A stretch of 64,000 nt of DNA from an uncultured Planococcus sp. (GCA_947502505.1 CANNAE010000005.1:186001-250000), one strand, 5' to 3'; shown: positions 42,478 through 52,091, numbered from the stretch's first letter. Translations and numbers: made by a program. The notes: generated by a model from the letters alone, not told the origin.

Positions 42478-43548
42478 ATGATTTCATTGAATACAGATAT
42501 TTGCAAGATTCTCGGAATCGACTACCCAATCGTCCAGGCGGGAATGGCGGGGGGACCGGCCACTGCAGAATTGGCCGCGGAAGTTTCCGGTGCGGGAGGC
42601 CTGGGTACGCTTGGGGCTGCGTATTTGACGCCTGCCAAACTGCGGGAAGAGATTGCAAAGATCCGCAAACGGACGGACAAGCCTTTCGCCGTCAATTTGT
42701 TTGCGTCCGTGCCAAAAGATAATTTCTCGCGCATTGATGAAGTCGAACAAGCCTTGCAGCCAATCTACGAGGAGCTTGCGATTGAACAGCAAAGCACTGA
42801 ATACCGCACGCCCGACCACGGCGAAGAGCTATTTCGCATCTGCCTTGAACTAAATGTGCCGATCATCAGCACGGCGTTCGGTTCCTTGGCGCCTGGTCAT
42901 ATGGAGTCGGCCAAAGCGCAGGGCATCAAAATCATTACGATGGCAACGACTGTCGGCGAAGCCTTGTCAGCCGAGGAGGCGGGAGCTGATGCCATCGTGG
43001 CTCAAGGCAGTGAAGCGGGAGGCCACCGCGGCAGCTTTTCCTTTAGCCGCCATCCGATGGGGGCACAGGTCGGCTTAATGGCGCTGCTTCCGCAAATCGC
43101 AGATGCCGTAGAGGTGCCGGTAATCGCAGCTGGCGGAATCGTGGACGGGCGGGGGCTGGTGGCGTCGCTTGCACTCGGGGCACAAGCTGTCCAAGTCGGG
43201 ACGCGTTTTGTCGCAGCGAAAGAATCCGGTGCGCACCCGGCATATAAACAAGCCATCTTTGACAGCGATGAAGAAAGCACGGTCGTGACGAATAGTTTCT
43301 CAGGGCGCCCGGCGCGTGGCATCCGCAACCGATTCATCGAACTATTCGAATCATCGGGAACCAAACCACTGCCATTTCCGTCCCACAATACAGTGACGAA
43401 AGAAATCCGGGGAGCGTCAGCAACAGCAGGCAATCCGGAATTTATGTCATTATGGGCAGGACAGGCGACAAGGGGGCTTGCGCAGGAAGAAAGCGCAGCG
43501 GAAATCGTCTCTTCCATGATGGAACAAGCCCGTGCCTTCATCCGGTGA
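42478..43548 (+). CDS. Nitronate monooxygenase family protein
   Basis: A 356-residue FMN-dependent TIM-barrel enzyme that oxidises alkyl nitronates such as propionate 3-nitronate. Signatures are YPIVQAGMAGGPATAELAAE at the start, GSEAGGHRGSF with the catalytic His region, PVIAAGGIVDGRGL and ALGAQAVQVGTRFVAAKES. FabK-type enoyl reductases share this fold but usually have a different C-terminus. AAAAGGAGGG precedes the ATG. Monocistronic. Confidence 0.88.
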   Translation: MISLNTDICKILGIDYPIVQAGMAGGPATAELAAEVSGAGGLGTLGAAYLTPAKLREEIAKIRKRTDKPFAVNLFASVPKDNFSRIDEVEQALQPIYEELAIEQQSTEYRTPDHGEELFRICLELNVPIISTAFGSLAPGHMESAKAQGIKIITMATTVGEALSAEEAGADAIVAQGSEAGGHRGSFSFSRHPMGAQVGLMALLPQIADAVEVPVIAAGGIVDGRGLVASLALGAQAVQVGTRFVAAKESGAHPAYKQAIFDSDEESTVVTNSFSGRPARGIRNRFIELFESSGTKPLPFPSHNTVTKEIRGASATAGNPEFMSLWAGQATRGLAQEESAAEIVSSMMEQARAFIR

Positions 43549-43618
43549 TGCGGCTCGAGTTTCCTGTTTCTGCGTGCTATACTGATGAAAGTGATTTTGA
43601 AATGAGGAGACTGAACGA

Positions 43619-44464
43619 ATGGAATGGAAAAATATATACCGCGGTATTTTAATGGGCATCAGTGATTTGATTCCGGGTGTCAGCGGGGGGACGATTGCCT
43701 TTATCCTGGGCATCTACGACCGTTTACTTGAATCGATCAGCGGCTTTTTCAGCCGGGAATGGAAGAAGCAGCTGGGCTTTCTTGTGCCGCTTGGCATCGG
43801 GATTGTCATCACGCTGTTATTGTTCAGCCGCTTTATCGAATTTTTATTGGAAAATCATTACGAAGCAACGCAATTCTTCTTCATGGGGCTGATTCTTGGG
43901 GTCTTGCCGTACATCATGAAGCAAGCCGAAGTGAAAAAGAATTTCACGGCACGCCATTTGGTCATTTTGCTGGTAATCGGGGCAGCGCTTGCTTCCATGG
44001 CATTTATCCAGACCGATGAAAATGTCGCGCCGATTACGGAATTGAGCTTGCCGACCTTCTTCCTGCTGTTTTTCTCAGGTTGGATCGCGAGCATGGCCAT
44101 GCTATTGCCCGGCATTAGCGGCTCCTTTATCTTGTTGTTGATCGGTGTGTATTCGACCGCCATCAACGCCCTGTCGACACTGAACTTGCCGATCGTCCTG
44201 ACTATCGGGGCTGGCGTCATGGTCGGGTTTGTCGTCTCAAGCAAGACGATCAGCTATTTGCTGGAGCATTTCACGTATGTGACATATGCTGCGATTATCG
44301 GTTTGATCCTCGGATCGCTGTTTGTCGTATTCCCTGGTTTTGCAGCCGATACAACGACTTTGGTCACCAGCCTGGTCACATTTATGGTTGGACTATTGTT
44401 TACTTTATGGTTCAGTTCGCCAAAGAAAACCGATATTACCAGCGAACAAAATGTAGAAGCGTAA
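43619..44464 (+). CDS. DUF368 membrane protein (PopT-type polyprenyl-phosphate translocase)
   Basis: A 281-residue polytopic membrane protein of the DUF368 family. Two diagnostic re-entrant-like motifs are present: SDLIPGVSGGTIAFILG near residues 16-32 and LLPGISGSFILLLIG in the second half. DUF368 proteins have been shown to return undecaprenyl phosphate to the inner leaflet, recycling the lipid carrier of cell-wall synthesis. About 1.3 kb downstream is UppP, which makes that phosphate from the diphosphate. Start ATG 43619 follows GAGGAG. Own terminator. Confidence 0.85.
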   Translation: MEWKNIYRGILMGISDLIPGVSGGTIAFILGIYDRLLESISGFFSREWKKQLGFLVPLGIGIVITLLLFSRFIEFLLENHYEATQFFFMGLILGVLPYIMKQAEVKKNFTARHLVILLVIGAALASMAFIQTDENVAPITELSLPTFFLLFFSGWIASMAMLLPGISGSFILLLIGVYSTAINALSTLNLPIVLTIGAGVMVGFVVSSKTISYLLEHFTYVTYAAIIGLILGSLFVVFPGFAADTTTLVTSLVTFMVGLLFTLWFSSPKKTDITSEQNVEA

Positions 44465-44479
44465 TCAATGAAAACAGCA

Positions 44480-44519
44480 AAGCGGACAGCGAAAAGAACT
44501 CCTTTTCCTGTCCGCTTTT
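44480..44519 (+). terminator. Terminator after the DUF368 gene
   Basis: AAGCGGACAG/CTGTCCGCTT plus T. Confidence 0.8.
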
Positions 44520-44613
44520 GGTATTTATTTAAGGGAAAAAGTAAAAAAGGCTTTTTGCTTTGCGGAATTCGCTTTTGCGATTAAACTGAAATGAAGAGAA
44601 AGAGGTGACGCAT

Positions 44614-45741
44614 GTGCGGAAATTGTTTGGCCTCCTGTTGCTCCTGGTATTATTGTTTTTTACCCGCCCGGTATGGGAAGGGCCTGTCGAAGAATATGTC
44701 GACCTCAGCTTTTTAGACTCAGTGGATGAAATGATCGGAAATGTAACAGCTGACACGGATGTTTCCAAAGCGCTCGATGAAGCCAAATATTTCACGACGC
44801 GCATCAGCCATCAACTGCAGACGATGGTGACGGAAAGCTCAGCCGGGTTGCCTGAAGCAGTGGCAAAACCGGAGCTCTCCGATACAGATTCCATGGTGGC
44901 GGTGCACAATGTCACGCTTGGGATGAGCAAGGATCAAGCACAGCAAAAACTCGGCTTGCCGATGCGATTGATGGAAAATGAATACGGAACCGATTGGCAT
45001 AGCTATCATCAGGATTATCAGAACTATGTGTTGCTGTCCTACGATGGCAACGGGGAAGTCAATGGCATGTTCACCAATCAGGATCTCATCTCTTCTACGG
45101 AAGGCTTTTCGATGGATTCGACCAAAGCGCAAGTGCGCGAGCTGTTCGGGACACCGCTGACGAGCCTGCAAAAAGGGCGTGTGCAGTATATTCTCGACTC
45201 GCGCGATGAGTATGACTTATTTGAAACGGCGGATTCCTATACAACGGTTTTTTATGATATTCACGAAGGGGATACGGTGACGGCAGTCCAGGTCATCGAT
45301 AAGGATTTAGAAGAGCAGCGCAGTGAAATTTATGCGGAGCCTTCCCCGGAAGTGAAAGAGGGCTATGAATTTCTATTGTTTGAATTGACCAATTCAGCGA
45401 GAATTCAACGCGAATTGCCGCTTTTGAAATGGGACGCCGAAACGAAGGAAACGGCGCGCGACCACAGCCAGGAAATGGCGGATGATCGTTATTTCAGCCA
45501 TACGAACCCGGCTGGCCAATCACCTTTTGACCGCATGAAAGAAGATGGCATCACGTTCTTTATCGCCGGTGAAAATTTGGCCTACGGGCAGTATAGCGCC
45601 GTCTTTGCACACGAAGGGCTCATGAACTCGATGGGCCACCGCGAGAATATCGTCAAACCTGACTTTGGCTATCTCGGCGTCGGCGTCGCATTCAACTCAG
45701 ACAAACAGCCTTATTTTACGGCAAACTTTTTCAATCGATAG
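44614..45741 (+). CDS. CAP-domain protein with CAP-associated N-terminal domain (YlbC-like)
   Basis: A 375-residue exported protein. Residues 1-18 are a hydrophobic signal or anchor. The middle (about 90-240) shows two repeats of the CAP-associated domain: VTLGMSKDQAQQKLGLPMRL and SMDSTKAQVRELFGTPL. The C-terminal SCP/CAP domain (about 255-375) has LTNSARIQRELPLL, ARDHSQEMADDRYFSHTNP and GENLAYGQYS. B. subtilis YlbC has the same order. GTG 44614 is eight bases from AGAGG; GTG 44605 overlaps that site. Confidence 0.87.
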   Translation: MRKLFGLLLLLVLLFFTRPVWEGPVEEYVDLSFLDSVDEMIGNVTADTDVSKALDEAKYFTTRISHQLQTMVTESSAGLPEAVAKPELSDTDSMVAVHNVTLGMSKDQAQQKLGLPMRLMENEYGTDWHSYHQDYQNYVLLSYDGNGEVNGMFTNQDLISSTEGFSMDSTKAQVRELFGTPLTSLQKGRVQYILDSRDEYDLFETADSYTTVFYDIHEGDTVTAVQVIDKDLEEQRSEIYAEPSPEVKEGYEFLLFELTNSARIQRELPLLKWDAETKETARDHSQEMADDRYFSHTNPAGQSPFDRMKEDGITFFIAGENLAYGQYSAVFAHEGLMNSMGHRENIVKPDFGYLGVGVAFNSDKQPYFTANFFNR

Positions 45742-45742
45742 G

Positions 45743-45782
45743 AAAACCCCTCTATTGCCTTTGCGCAATAGAGGGGTTTTTG
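45743..45782. terminator. Bidirectional terminator, CAP and uppP genes
   Basis: Near-perfect 16-bp stem AAAACCCCTCTATTGC/GCAATAGAGGGGTTTT. Confidence 0.92.
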
Positions 45783-45783
45783 G

Positions 45784-46614
45784 TTAGTTCAATAGGAACC
45801 AGGCGAGCACGACGAGCGGCCCGACGATAAAGCAGTAGATCGCAAAATATTTCAATTGGCCTTTTGCCATGATGTTCATGAACCATTTCAGCGAGAAGTA
45901 CGAAGCCACGAGCGAGCCGATGAAGGCCATGATATAAGGGACGGCCATCGTCGCCAAGTTATCATCGTTGACAATATCGGTGATGCTCAGCACAGCCCCG
46001 CCCAAACTGATCGGGATGAACAACAGGAAAGAAAAGCGCAGCGCTGTTTCTTGGTTGATGCCGCGCGCCATGGCGGCAACGATCGTAGCGCCGCTTCGGC
46101 TGATGCCGGGAATCAAGGCGACAGCTTGTGCCCCGCCGATGATCAAGGCATCTTTCATGGTCATATTGCCGTCTTTGCGCTGTCCGCGCATATTGCGGAT
46201 CAGCCACAAGGCAAGGCCGGTGACTACGAGCGTGATGCCAACGGTGACGACGGTCGACAAATAGGAATCGATCGTGTCCTGGAATAAGACACCGATGATG
46301 CCTGCCGGGATGGTCGCAACGACCAAATAAACGACGAACATGAAATCGCGCCGGGTTTCCGGCGTTTTTTCTTTGAAAAATTTCAAGCCGTTGATGACCA
46401 GCCGTTTAATATCTTCCCGGTAAATGATCAAGACAGCGAGCAAGGACGCGCTGTTGACGAGAAGGGCGAAGGTCGAATTGCTGCCCTCGATTTCAACGTC
46501 GAGAAAATACTGGGCAATCAGCAAATGGCCGCTTGAAGAAATCGGGATGGGTTCAGTAAGCCCTTGGAATAGCCCGAGCAGCAAAAATTTGATTGTAAGC
46601 CATAATTGTTCCAT
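45784..46614 (-). CDS. uppP: Undecaprenyl-diphosphatase UppP (BacA family)
   Basis: A 276-residue integral membrane phosphatase that converts undecaprenyl diphosphate to the monophosphate carrier. Both family motifs are seen: [16 protein letters not shown] near residues 18-33, where the common sequence is EFLPISSSGH, and [10 protein letters not shown] near 170. About eight membrane segments. It confers bacitracin tolerance when abundant. Monocistronic; the ATG is preceded by GGAGGA. Confidence 0.94.
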   Translation of the reverse strand: MEQLWLTIKFLLLGLFQGLTEPIPISSSGHLLIAQYFLDVEIEGSNSTFALLVNSASLLAVLIIYREDIKRLVINGLKFFKEKTPETRRDFMFVVYLVVATIPAGIIGVLFQDTIDSYLSTVVTVGITLVVTGLALWLIRNMRGQRKDGNMTMKDALIIGGAQAVALIPGISRSGATIVAAMARGINQETALRFSFLLFIPISLGGAVLSITDIVNDDNLATMAVPYIMAFIGSLVASYFSLKWFMNIMAKGQLKYFAIYCFIVGPLVVLAWFLLN

Positions 46615-46762
46615 CTGTATGTATCCTCCAAATTCTATTCATTGTCATATCCACAGTCATAAGACGTGCATGAAGTTAAAAAGTTCACGCTACACAAAAA
46701 CATATAATACCATATAAACGTGATAAACTGGGTATAGATATCGAAGAAAGGAAGTGTAATAG

Positions 46763-47842
46763 GTGACAAATAAATTATGGTTCCAGGCAGGAGTCGGAAT
46801 TATCCTGACACTGGTCATCATTCGCCTGTTCATCGAAGTCCAGGGGATTTTCGATCCGCTGTTCATCATTGCAGGAACGATTTTCGTGCCATTGCTTCTG
46901 GGTGGTGTCTTGTTCTATTTGACGCGTCCGCTGCTGTATTTTTTGGAGAACCGCAAATTCCCGAAATGGGCCGCCATCTTAACGATCGTTCTCTTGATTG
47001 TTCTGGTCTTTTATCTATTATTTGCAATGGTTGGGCCTGCGGTGACAGACCAAGTCAACTCGCTTGTCGACAATGCCCCGGGCATCATCAATGACGTAGA
47101 AGATTACGCGCAGTATTTGCTCGCCCAGCGCGACCGCTTGCCGGATTCCCTGGAAGAGCAGATCAATGATATGAGCGGCCAGATCGGCGACCGCATCGGC
47201 GATATCGGCGGCTGGGTCGTGTCGTTCCTCACGAGCTTTATCTCGGGCGTCATCACGCTTGTGCTTGTGCCGTTCTTCCTGATTTACTTATTGATCGACC
47301 ACCGCAAATTCGTGCCGTTCATTTCCGGCTTCTTCAGCGGGCAGCGCAAGCTTTGGGTAATCAAGACATTGAAAGACATCGACCACACCTTGCGTTCGTA
47401 TATCCAAGGGCAGCTATTCGTCAGCTTTTTGGTCGGGCTGATGCTGTTGATCGGCTATTTAATCATCGATTTGGATTACGCGCTGTTACTGGCATTGATC
47501 GGCATGGCGACAAACGTCATCCCGTTCCTTGGGCCATATATCGCCGTCATCCCGGCGATATTGATCGCATTGGTGCAGGACCCGATCATGGCGGTGTATG
47601 TCGCCATCATCATGCTAGTCGCCCAACAGATTGAAAGCAATTTCATCACTCCGAACGTCATGGGCAATGCACTCGATGTCCACCCGCTGACCGTCATCAC
47701 CTTGATCCTGGCAGCCGGGAACATTGCGGGCATTTGGGGAATCATTCTGGCGATTCCGTTCTATGCCGTCGTGAAAACAATCATCAAGAACATTTACGCA
47801 AGGCGGCAGGAAATCCGCTCGACCGCCACAAGAGAAGTATAA
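46763..47842 (+). CDS. AI-2E family transporter, paralogue 2
   Basis: A 359-residue AI-2E family membrane protein, paralogous to the one at 23795 and of the same length. NVIPFLGPYIAVIPAILIAL and the IESNFITPNVMGNALDVHPL block mark the family; the soluble loop between helices 3 and 4 (about 105-150) is acidic and differs from paralogue 1. GTG 46763 is used, with AAAGGAAGTG upstream. It has its own promoter region and a strong terminator. Confidence 0.88.
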   Translation: MTNKLWFQAGVGIILTLVIIRLFIEVQGIFDPLFIIAGTIFVPLLLGGVLFYLTRPLLYFLENRKFPKWAAILTIVLLIVLVFYLLFAMVGPAVTDQVNSLVDNAPGIINDVEDYAQYLLAQRDRLPDSLEEQINDMSGQIGDRIGDIGGWVVSFLTSFISGVITLVLVPFFLIYLLIDHRKFVPFISGFFSGQRKLWVIKTLKDIDHTLRSYIQGQLFVSFLVGLMLLIGYLIIDLDYALLLALIGMATNVIPFLGPYIAVIPAILIALVQDPIMAVYVAIIMLVAQQIESNFITPNVMGNALDVHPLTVITLILAAGNIAGIWGIILAIPFYAVVKTIIKNIYARRQEIRSTATREV

Positions 47843-47846
47843 GAGA

Positions 47847-47908
47847 AAACCCGCAATCCCTGAATGAGCGAAGTGTCGCTCAATGCGTTCAGGGGCTGCG
47901 GGTTTTTA
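47847..47908 (+). terminator. Terminator after the second AI-2E gene
   Basis: Long stem AAACCCGCA..CCCTGAA/TTCAGGG..TGCGGGTTT with an inner TGAGCGA/TCGCTCA hairpin, then T5. Confidence 0.88.
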
Positions 47909-47922
47909 TTATAGGCAATTGC

Positions 47923-47980
47923 TTGACGATAAATGGTTTACCCTCTAAACTAATGATAGTTGAGGGGGTAAACCATTTAT
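47923..47980 (+). promoter_or_regulatory. MarR gene promoter within a 15-bp-arm inverted repeat
   Basis: TTGACG (47923-47928), 17-bp spacer, TAAACT (47946-47951). Arms ATAAATGGTTTACCC (47929-47943) and GGGTAAACCATTTAT (47966-47980) are perfectly complementary; the left arm fills the spacer and the right arm covers the ribosome site and reaches the ATG. Strong candidate for an autoregulatory MarR operator; as RNA it would also sequester the ribosome site. Confidence 0.78.
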
Positions 47981-48422
47981 GGATATGCGCATTAAAGAAG
48001 CGGTCGAATTGTTTCAGGAAGTCTTATTTTACGGAACAGAACGGGTCATCCGTTCTTTGGACAACCCGTTATGGGAAGAGTTTTCCCCGGAGCAGATGCA
48101 GTCGCTAAAACTGATCGACAAAGAAGGCCAAATTACCTCGGCCAGGCTTGCGGTGCTGCAGGGCGTCCATAAAAGCGCCGTATCGAACCGCACGAAAAAG
48201 CTATTGCAAAAAGAATTGATCCAAGTAGTCCAGACCGCAGACCGGCGGGAAAAGCTGCTTGAATTAACCGATGCCGGGAAATCGGTGCTGGAAGAGTCAG
48301 ATAAGTTACTCGCCGAGTATTTGGAGAAATTGATGTCCGAACGAGTGGACGATCAGGAAATTGAACAATTCCTAAAGATTTTCAGGAAACTCAGCGCAAT
48401 CATGAAAACGGATGGAGTGTAA
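47979..48422 (+). CDS. MarR family transcriptional regulator
   Basis: A 147-residue winged-helix regulator. The DNA-binding part is SARLAVLQGVHKSAVSNRTKKLLQ near residues 53-76, with the wing VVQTADRREKLLELTDAGK following; terminal helices form the dimer interface. It precedes the MMPL exporter by three bases and the two form an operon, so it probably represses its own efflux pump in response to the exported compound. GAGGGGG, inside the operator, is ten bases before ATG 47979. Confidence 0.9.
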   Translation: MDMRIKEAVELFQEVLFYGTERVIRSLDNPLWEEFSPEQMQSLKLIDKEGQITSARLAVLQGVHKSAVSNRTKKLLQKELIQVVQTADRREKLLELTDAGKSVLEESDKLLAEYLEKLMSERVDDQEIEQFLKIFRKLSAIMKTDGV

Positions 48423-48425
48423 TTG

Positions 48426-51047
48426 ATGCAGACGATATTGAAATTGAAATGGCCGATCATGATCGGGCTGATTGTATTGACGGCGGCTTTGTTTTTAGCG
48501 GCGCCGAACTTAACGGAACAAGCGGAAGAAGCGGGCTCGTTCCAATTGTCCGAACAAGCGGATTCCCAGCGGGCGGCAACGATCCTGGAATCGGCTGATG
48601 TCTCAGGGCAGACCATTTCCTTGGTGATCGAACTAGATTCAGCGCTCGATGAAACAAGCGAGCAGCAGATCGCTGATATGAGGGCGGAAATCGAAGCGCT
48701 CGGCGATCCAGTGTCCACGGTATTGGATCCGTTTGAAAATGAAGAACTGGAAGCCCAATTGGTCGCAGAAGATCGCCAGACGGTCTTGCTGCCGGTTTCG
48801 ATCGAAGGAACGGACGAAGAAGCGGCGGCACTCGCCGATGAAATCCGCGAAACGATTGTACCGGAAGATTTAACGGTCTATTTGACGGGTGAGGCGATTA
48901 TTAACCAAGACGTCAACACTAGCGCCCAGGAAGGCCTGAAGAAAACGGAAATCATCACGGTGATTTTGATTTTCGGCTTATTGCTGGCGGTATTCCGGTC
49001 GTTTATCACACCGATCATCCCGCTTGTAGCCGTAGGGCTCAGCTATTTGCTCAGCCAATCGCTCGTGGCCTTTTTCATCGATTGGTTCGGCTTCCCGGTA
49101 TCGAACTATACACAGATCTTCCTAGTGGCGATCCTGTTCGGCCTCGGGACTGATTATTGCATCTTGCTGCTCAGCCGTTACAAAGAAGAGCTGACAGAAG
49201 GCAAAGAGGTACAGGAAGCGATTTTGAACACGTACCGGACGGCAGGGAAGACCCTATTCATTAGCGGCTTCTCCGGGTTCATCGCATTTGCGGCAATCGG
49301 TTTTGCGGAATTCCCGATTTTCAAATCGGCCGTTGCCGTTGCAGTCGGCATTGCCATACTGCTTGTCGTGTTGTTTACCGTCATGCCATTTTTCATGGCG
49401 GTGCTGAAAGACAAATTGTTCTGGCCAAGCAAAGGCTCGGCTTCCCATAAAGACAGCAAGCTATGGATTTGGATCGGCAAATTGTCCGTCAACCGGCCGC
49501 TTTGGTCGATGTTGCTTGTGGCGGCTATCACCGTTCCTTTGTTGTTCTCCTATAATAACGACCTGTCGTTCAACACAGTGGATGAAATCAGCTCGGATTA
49601 CGAATCGGTGAAAGGCCTTGATGCCATTGAAGACGCATTCGGGGCAGGCAATACGATGCCGGTGCAAGTCGTCATCAAAGGCGAAGAAAGCTTGACGGCA
49701 GAAGAAACGATTCCGTACTTGGACGCCTTGGCGCAAGATATGGAAAAAGTGGAAGGCGTCGACATGGTCCGTGCCATCACGCGCCCTACCGGCTCGGTCA
49801 TCGATGAATTTTTCGTCGACCATCAGCTGGGCCTCATTGCAGAAGGGCTTGAAGATGCGAATGCCGGGATTGGCGAAGTCCAGTCCGGCCTTGGTGAAAT
49901 TGAAACCAACCTGGAAACGATCAGTGAACAGGCGGGAGGCGAAGGCCTTCGCGAAGCAGCTGCAGGCCTTTCGCAAGTGAATGGGCAGCTTGAACAGATT
50001 TCAGGCGGGCTCCAGCAGAGCGGCAATATTGAACAGACCGTCGGGGCGCTCGCGCAAGTGAATGCTGGGCTAGCAGAAATCGAACAAGGGCTGAATGGCG
50101 GTGCTGGCCAGTACGATGAATTAGCAGCTGGCATCGGGGAACTCGCGCAAGGCGTGGGCGCTTCATCGGACGGCCTTGCGGAAATCACTGAAGGCCTGAC
50201 TGAAATTGCCGACACGCTCACAGGCATCAGCGATAGCGAAGCGGTGCGCGGAACAGGCATCTACCTTCCTGAAGGCACTTTGGAACAAGAAGAATTCGAA
50301 CCCTTGCTCGAGCAGTATGCGTTTGCTGATGGGGAAGGCATGCTGATGGAAGTAGTGCTCGAAGAAGACCCGTACTCCCCGGAAGCGATCGAGATTGTCG
50401 CAAGTTTGAAAGAAGCGGCTGAGAGAAGCATCAATGGCACGCCTCTTGAGGAAGTGGACATCGCATACGGCGGGGTACCAAGCATCAATAGTGACTTGAA
50501 GGATATCTCGGAGAGCGACTTTACGCGGACGGTCAGTATTATGCTCGTCAGCTTGTTTGTAGTCTTGGCGGTGCTTCTGCGTTCGTTCATCATGCCGCTG
50601 TTTATGATCGGCTCTTTGTTATTGACTTACTATAGTTCGATTGCGATCACCGAATTGATTTTCGTCGGATGGCTTGGCTATGACGGCATTACATGGGCCG
50701 TTCCATTCTTCGGCTTCGTCATGCTTGTCTCGCTCGGTATCGATTACTCGATCTTCCTGCTCGACCGCTACCGGGAAGAAGCCTTGACGGCTGCAGACTT
50801 CTCGAAAGCGATGCACCGGTCCATGGCGAAAATGGGGACGGTCATCATCACGGCCGCCATTTTGCTCGCCGGAACGTTCGGCGCGATGCTGCCATCAGGC
50901 GTACTGAGCCTGATGCAAATCGCAACAATCGTCATCACGGGCTTGCTGCTTTACGGCTTAATCGTCTTGCCGCTGCTCGTGCCGGCAATTACCGTTTCAT
51001 TTGCAGGCGGCGCTTGGTGGCCATTCGGATTGAAAAAGAAAAAATAA
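48426..51047 (+). CDS. MMPL/RND family exporter (YdfJ-like)
   Basis: An 873-residue RND-type transporter with two halves, each one helix, an extracellular loop, then five helices. TM regions include YTQIFLVAILFGLGTDYCI and VMLVSLGIDYSIFLLDRYRE, with the Gly-Thr/Ile-Asp-Tyr proton-relay motif of MMPL proteins. The second extracellular loop (about 460-600) holds a long heptad-rich coiled stretch of GLxEIxxGL repeats, seen in Firmicute YdfJ-like pumps. Substrates may be lipids or drugs. Co-transcribed with the MarR gene. Confidence 0.9.
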   Translation: MQTILKLKWPIMIGLIVLTAALFLAAPNLTEQAEEAGSFQLSEQADSQRAATILESADVSGQTISLVIELDSALDETSEQQIADMRAEIEALGDPVSTVLDPFENEELEAQLVAEDRQTVLLPVSIEGTDEEAAALADEIRETIVPEDLTVYLTGEAIINQDVNTSAQEGLKKTEIITVILIFGLLLAVFRSFITPIIPLVAVGLSYLLSQSLVAFFIDWFGFPVSNYTQIFLVAILFGLGTDYCILLLSRYKEELTEGKEVQEAILNTYRTAGKTLFISGFSGFIAFAAIGFAEFPIFKSAVAVAVGIAILLVVLFTVMPFFMAVLKDKLFWPSKGSASHKDSKLWIWIGKLSVNRPLWSMLLVAAITVPLLFSYNNDLSFNTVDEISSDYESVKGLDAIEDAFGAGNTMPVQVVIKGEESLTAEETIPYLDALAQDMEKVEGVDMVRAITRPTGSVIDEFFVDHQLGLIAEGLEDANAGIGEVQSGLGEIETNLETISEQAGGEGLREAAAGLSQVNGQLEQISGGLQQSGNIEQTVGALAQVNAGLAEIEQGLNGGAGQYDELAAGIGELAQGVGASSDGLAEITEGLTEIADTLTGISDSEAVRGTGIYLPEGTLEQEEFEPLLEQYAFADGEGMLMEVVLEEDPYSPEAIEIVASLKEAAERSINGTPLEEVDIAYGGVPSINSDLKDISESDFTRTVSIMLVSLFVVLAVLLRSFIMPLFMIGSLLLTYYSSIAITELIFVGWLGYDGITWAVPFFGFVMLVSLGIDYSIFLLDRYREEALTAADFSKAMHRSMAKMGTVIITAAILLAGTFGAMLPSGVLSLMQIATIVITGLLLYGLIVLPLLVPAITVSFAGGAWWPFGLKKKK

Positions 51048-51051
51048 GTTT

Positions 51052-51106
51052 TAAGGGGCTGTCCCAGAAGGTCACGAAAAGTGACTTTTAGGGGCAGCCC
51101 TTTTTC
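51052..51106 (+). terminator. Terminator of the MarR-MMPL operon
   Basis: AAGGG-G-CTG pairs with CAG-C-CCTT, with inner hairpin GTCAC/GTGAC, then T5. Confidence 0.85.
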
Positions 51107-51186
51107 TATTATTTCGCAAACGGCGAAGCATGCCCTATGCGTGTTATACTGAAGACAGAAATCCAAAGAAGAAATGGGGATGTCCA

Positions 51187-51639
51187 GTGCTGACATTTGA
51201 ACAAAAACTAGAAGTGATCGAAGCGTTTCCGGAACTGACACGAAAAGAAGTGTCGATGAAACGGGTCAACTTCCAATTTGAAGAAAGCCTCTACGATAAG
51301 AAAAACGTGGTTTACCATCTTCACCCGAACGGCAATGGCTTTGTCTTCGTCGGTGATTTGCCGCATTACGAAGCGGACAGCCGCGGCTTGGTCAACATCC
51401 GCGACTTTTCTGAAAGCCAGTTGCGCAGCATCATCGCCGACTCGATTGATTACTTAGGCCAGGAGCCGGAACCGCCTTATGACAAACGCTGGACCAATAG
51501 AGAAGGCGAAAAACTCGATTTGGTCTACGAAGAGCCTTTTTGGAATATTTACACAGGGAAAAATTTGGAAGAAAGCTTTGGCACATTTGACGATGCGGAA
51601 GATTATCTCCTCGACCAAGGATTCAGCGAGCGAAAATAA
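51187..51639 (+). CDS. Conserved hypothetical protein
   Basis: A 150-residue soluble acidic protein. Recognisable runs are LTFEQKLEVIEAFPELTRKE, VVYHLHPNGNGFVFVGDLP and FDDAEDYLLDQGF. There is no signal, membrane segment or known catalytic motif. It looks conserved rather than random but I cannot name a family. The start GTG 51187 is supported by GGGGATG about six bases upstream; the frame is open to 51130 without a better site. It overlaps the following GNAT by one base. Confidence 0.75.
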   Translation: MLTFEQKLEVIEAFPELTRKEVSMKRVNFQFEESLYDKKNVVYHLHPNGNGFVFVGDLPHYEADSRGLVNIRDFSESQLRSIIADSIDYLGQEPEPPYDKRWTNREGEKLDLVYEEPFWNIYTGKNLEESFGTFDDAEDYLLDQGFSERK

Positions 51640-52091
51640 TGAATGTCCGCCAACTCGGAGTTCACGAGGAATTGCCGCTCGAGCTGTTGCTAGAAGCAGA
51701 TCCGTCTGAGAAACTGGTCCGAGCTTATTGTGCAGACGGCTATTGTTTTATCGCCGAATGGCAGGAAACCGTTATCGGCGTGTTCGTCTTGGTTGCGCTC
51801 GATTCAGACACCGTGGAAATCAAGAACATCGCCCTTGCCGAGCCTGAGCGCGGCAAAGGCTTTGGTAAACGCCTGGTAGGCGAGGCGCTTGGTGAAGCGA
51901 AAAAACTTGGGTTCTCGGCTGTCGAGATTGGCACTGGGAATTCCAGTTTGGCGCAATTGCCCCTATACCAAAAATGCGGATTCCGCATGAAATCGATTGA
52001 TCGTGATTTCTTCACCCGCCATTACAAAGAGCCGATTATTGAAAATGGACTTGAATGCCGGGACATGGTCCGCCTGGATTGCCGATTGTAA
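51639..52091 (+). CDS. GNAT family N-acetyltransferase
   Basis: A 150-residue acetyltransferase. VEIKNIALAEPERGKGFGKRL gives beta-4 and the acetyl-CoA loop (GKGFGKRLVGEA near residues 72-83), and LPLYQKCGFRMKSIDRDFF is the C-terminal motif. The end KEPIIENGLECRDMVRL is typical of the YhfO-like subgroup (recall). Substrate unknown. The ATG shares an A with the previous stop, so expression is coupled. Confidence 0.86.
   Translation: MNVRQLGVHEELPLELLLEADPSEKLVRAYCADGYCFIAEWQETVIGVFVLVALDSDTVEIKNIALAEPERGKGFGKRLVGEALGEAKKLGFSAVEIGTGNSSLAQLPLYQKCGFRMKSIDRDFFTRHYKEPIIENGLECRDMVRLDCRL

Noticed and set aside
23795..47842. Recent duplication of AI-2E transporter genes
   Set aside because: The two proteins have equal length and shared motifs but differ widely in sequence and neighbourhood, so they are old paralogues, common in Bacillales.
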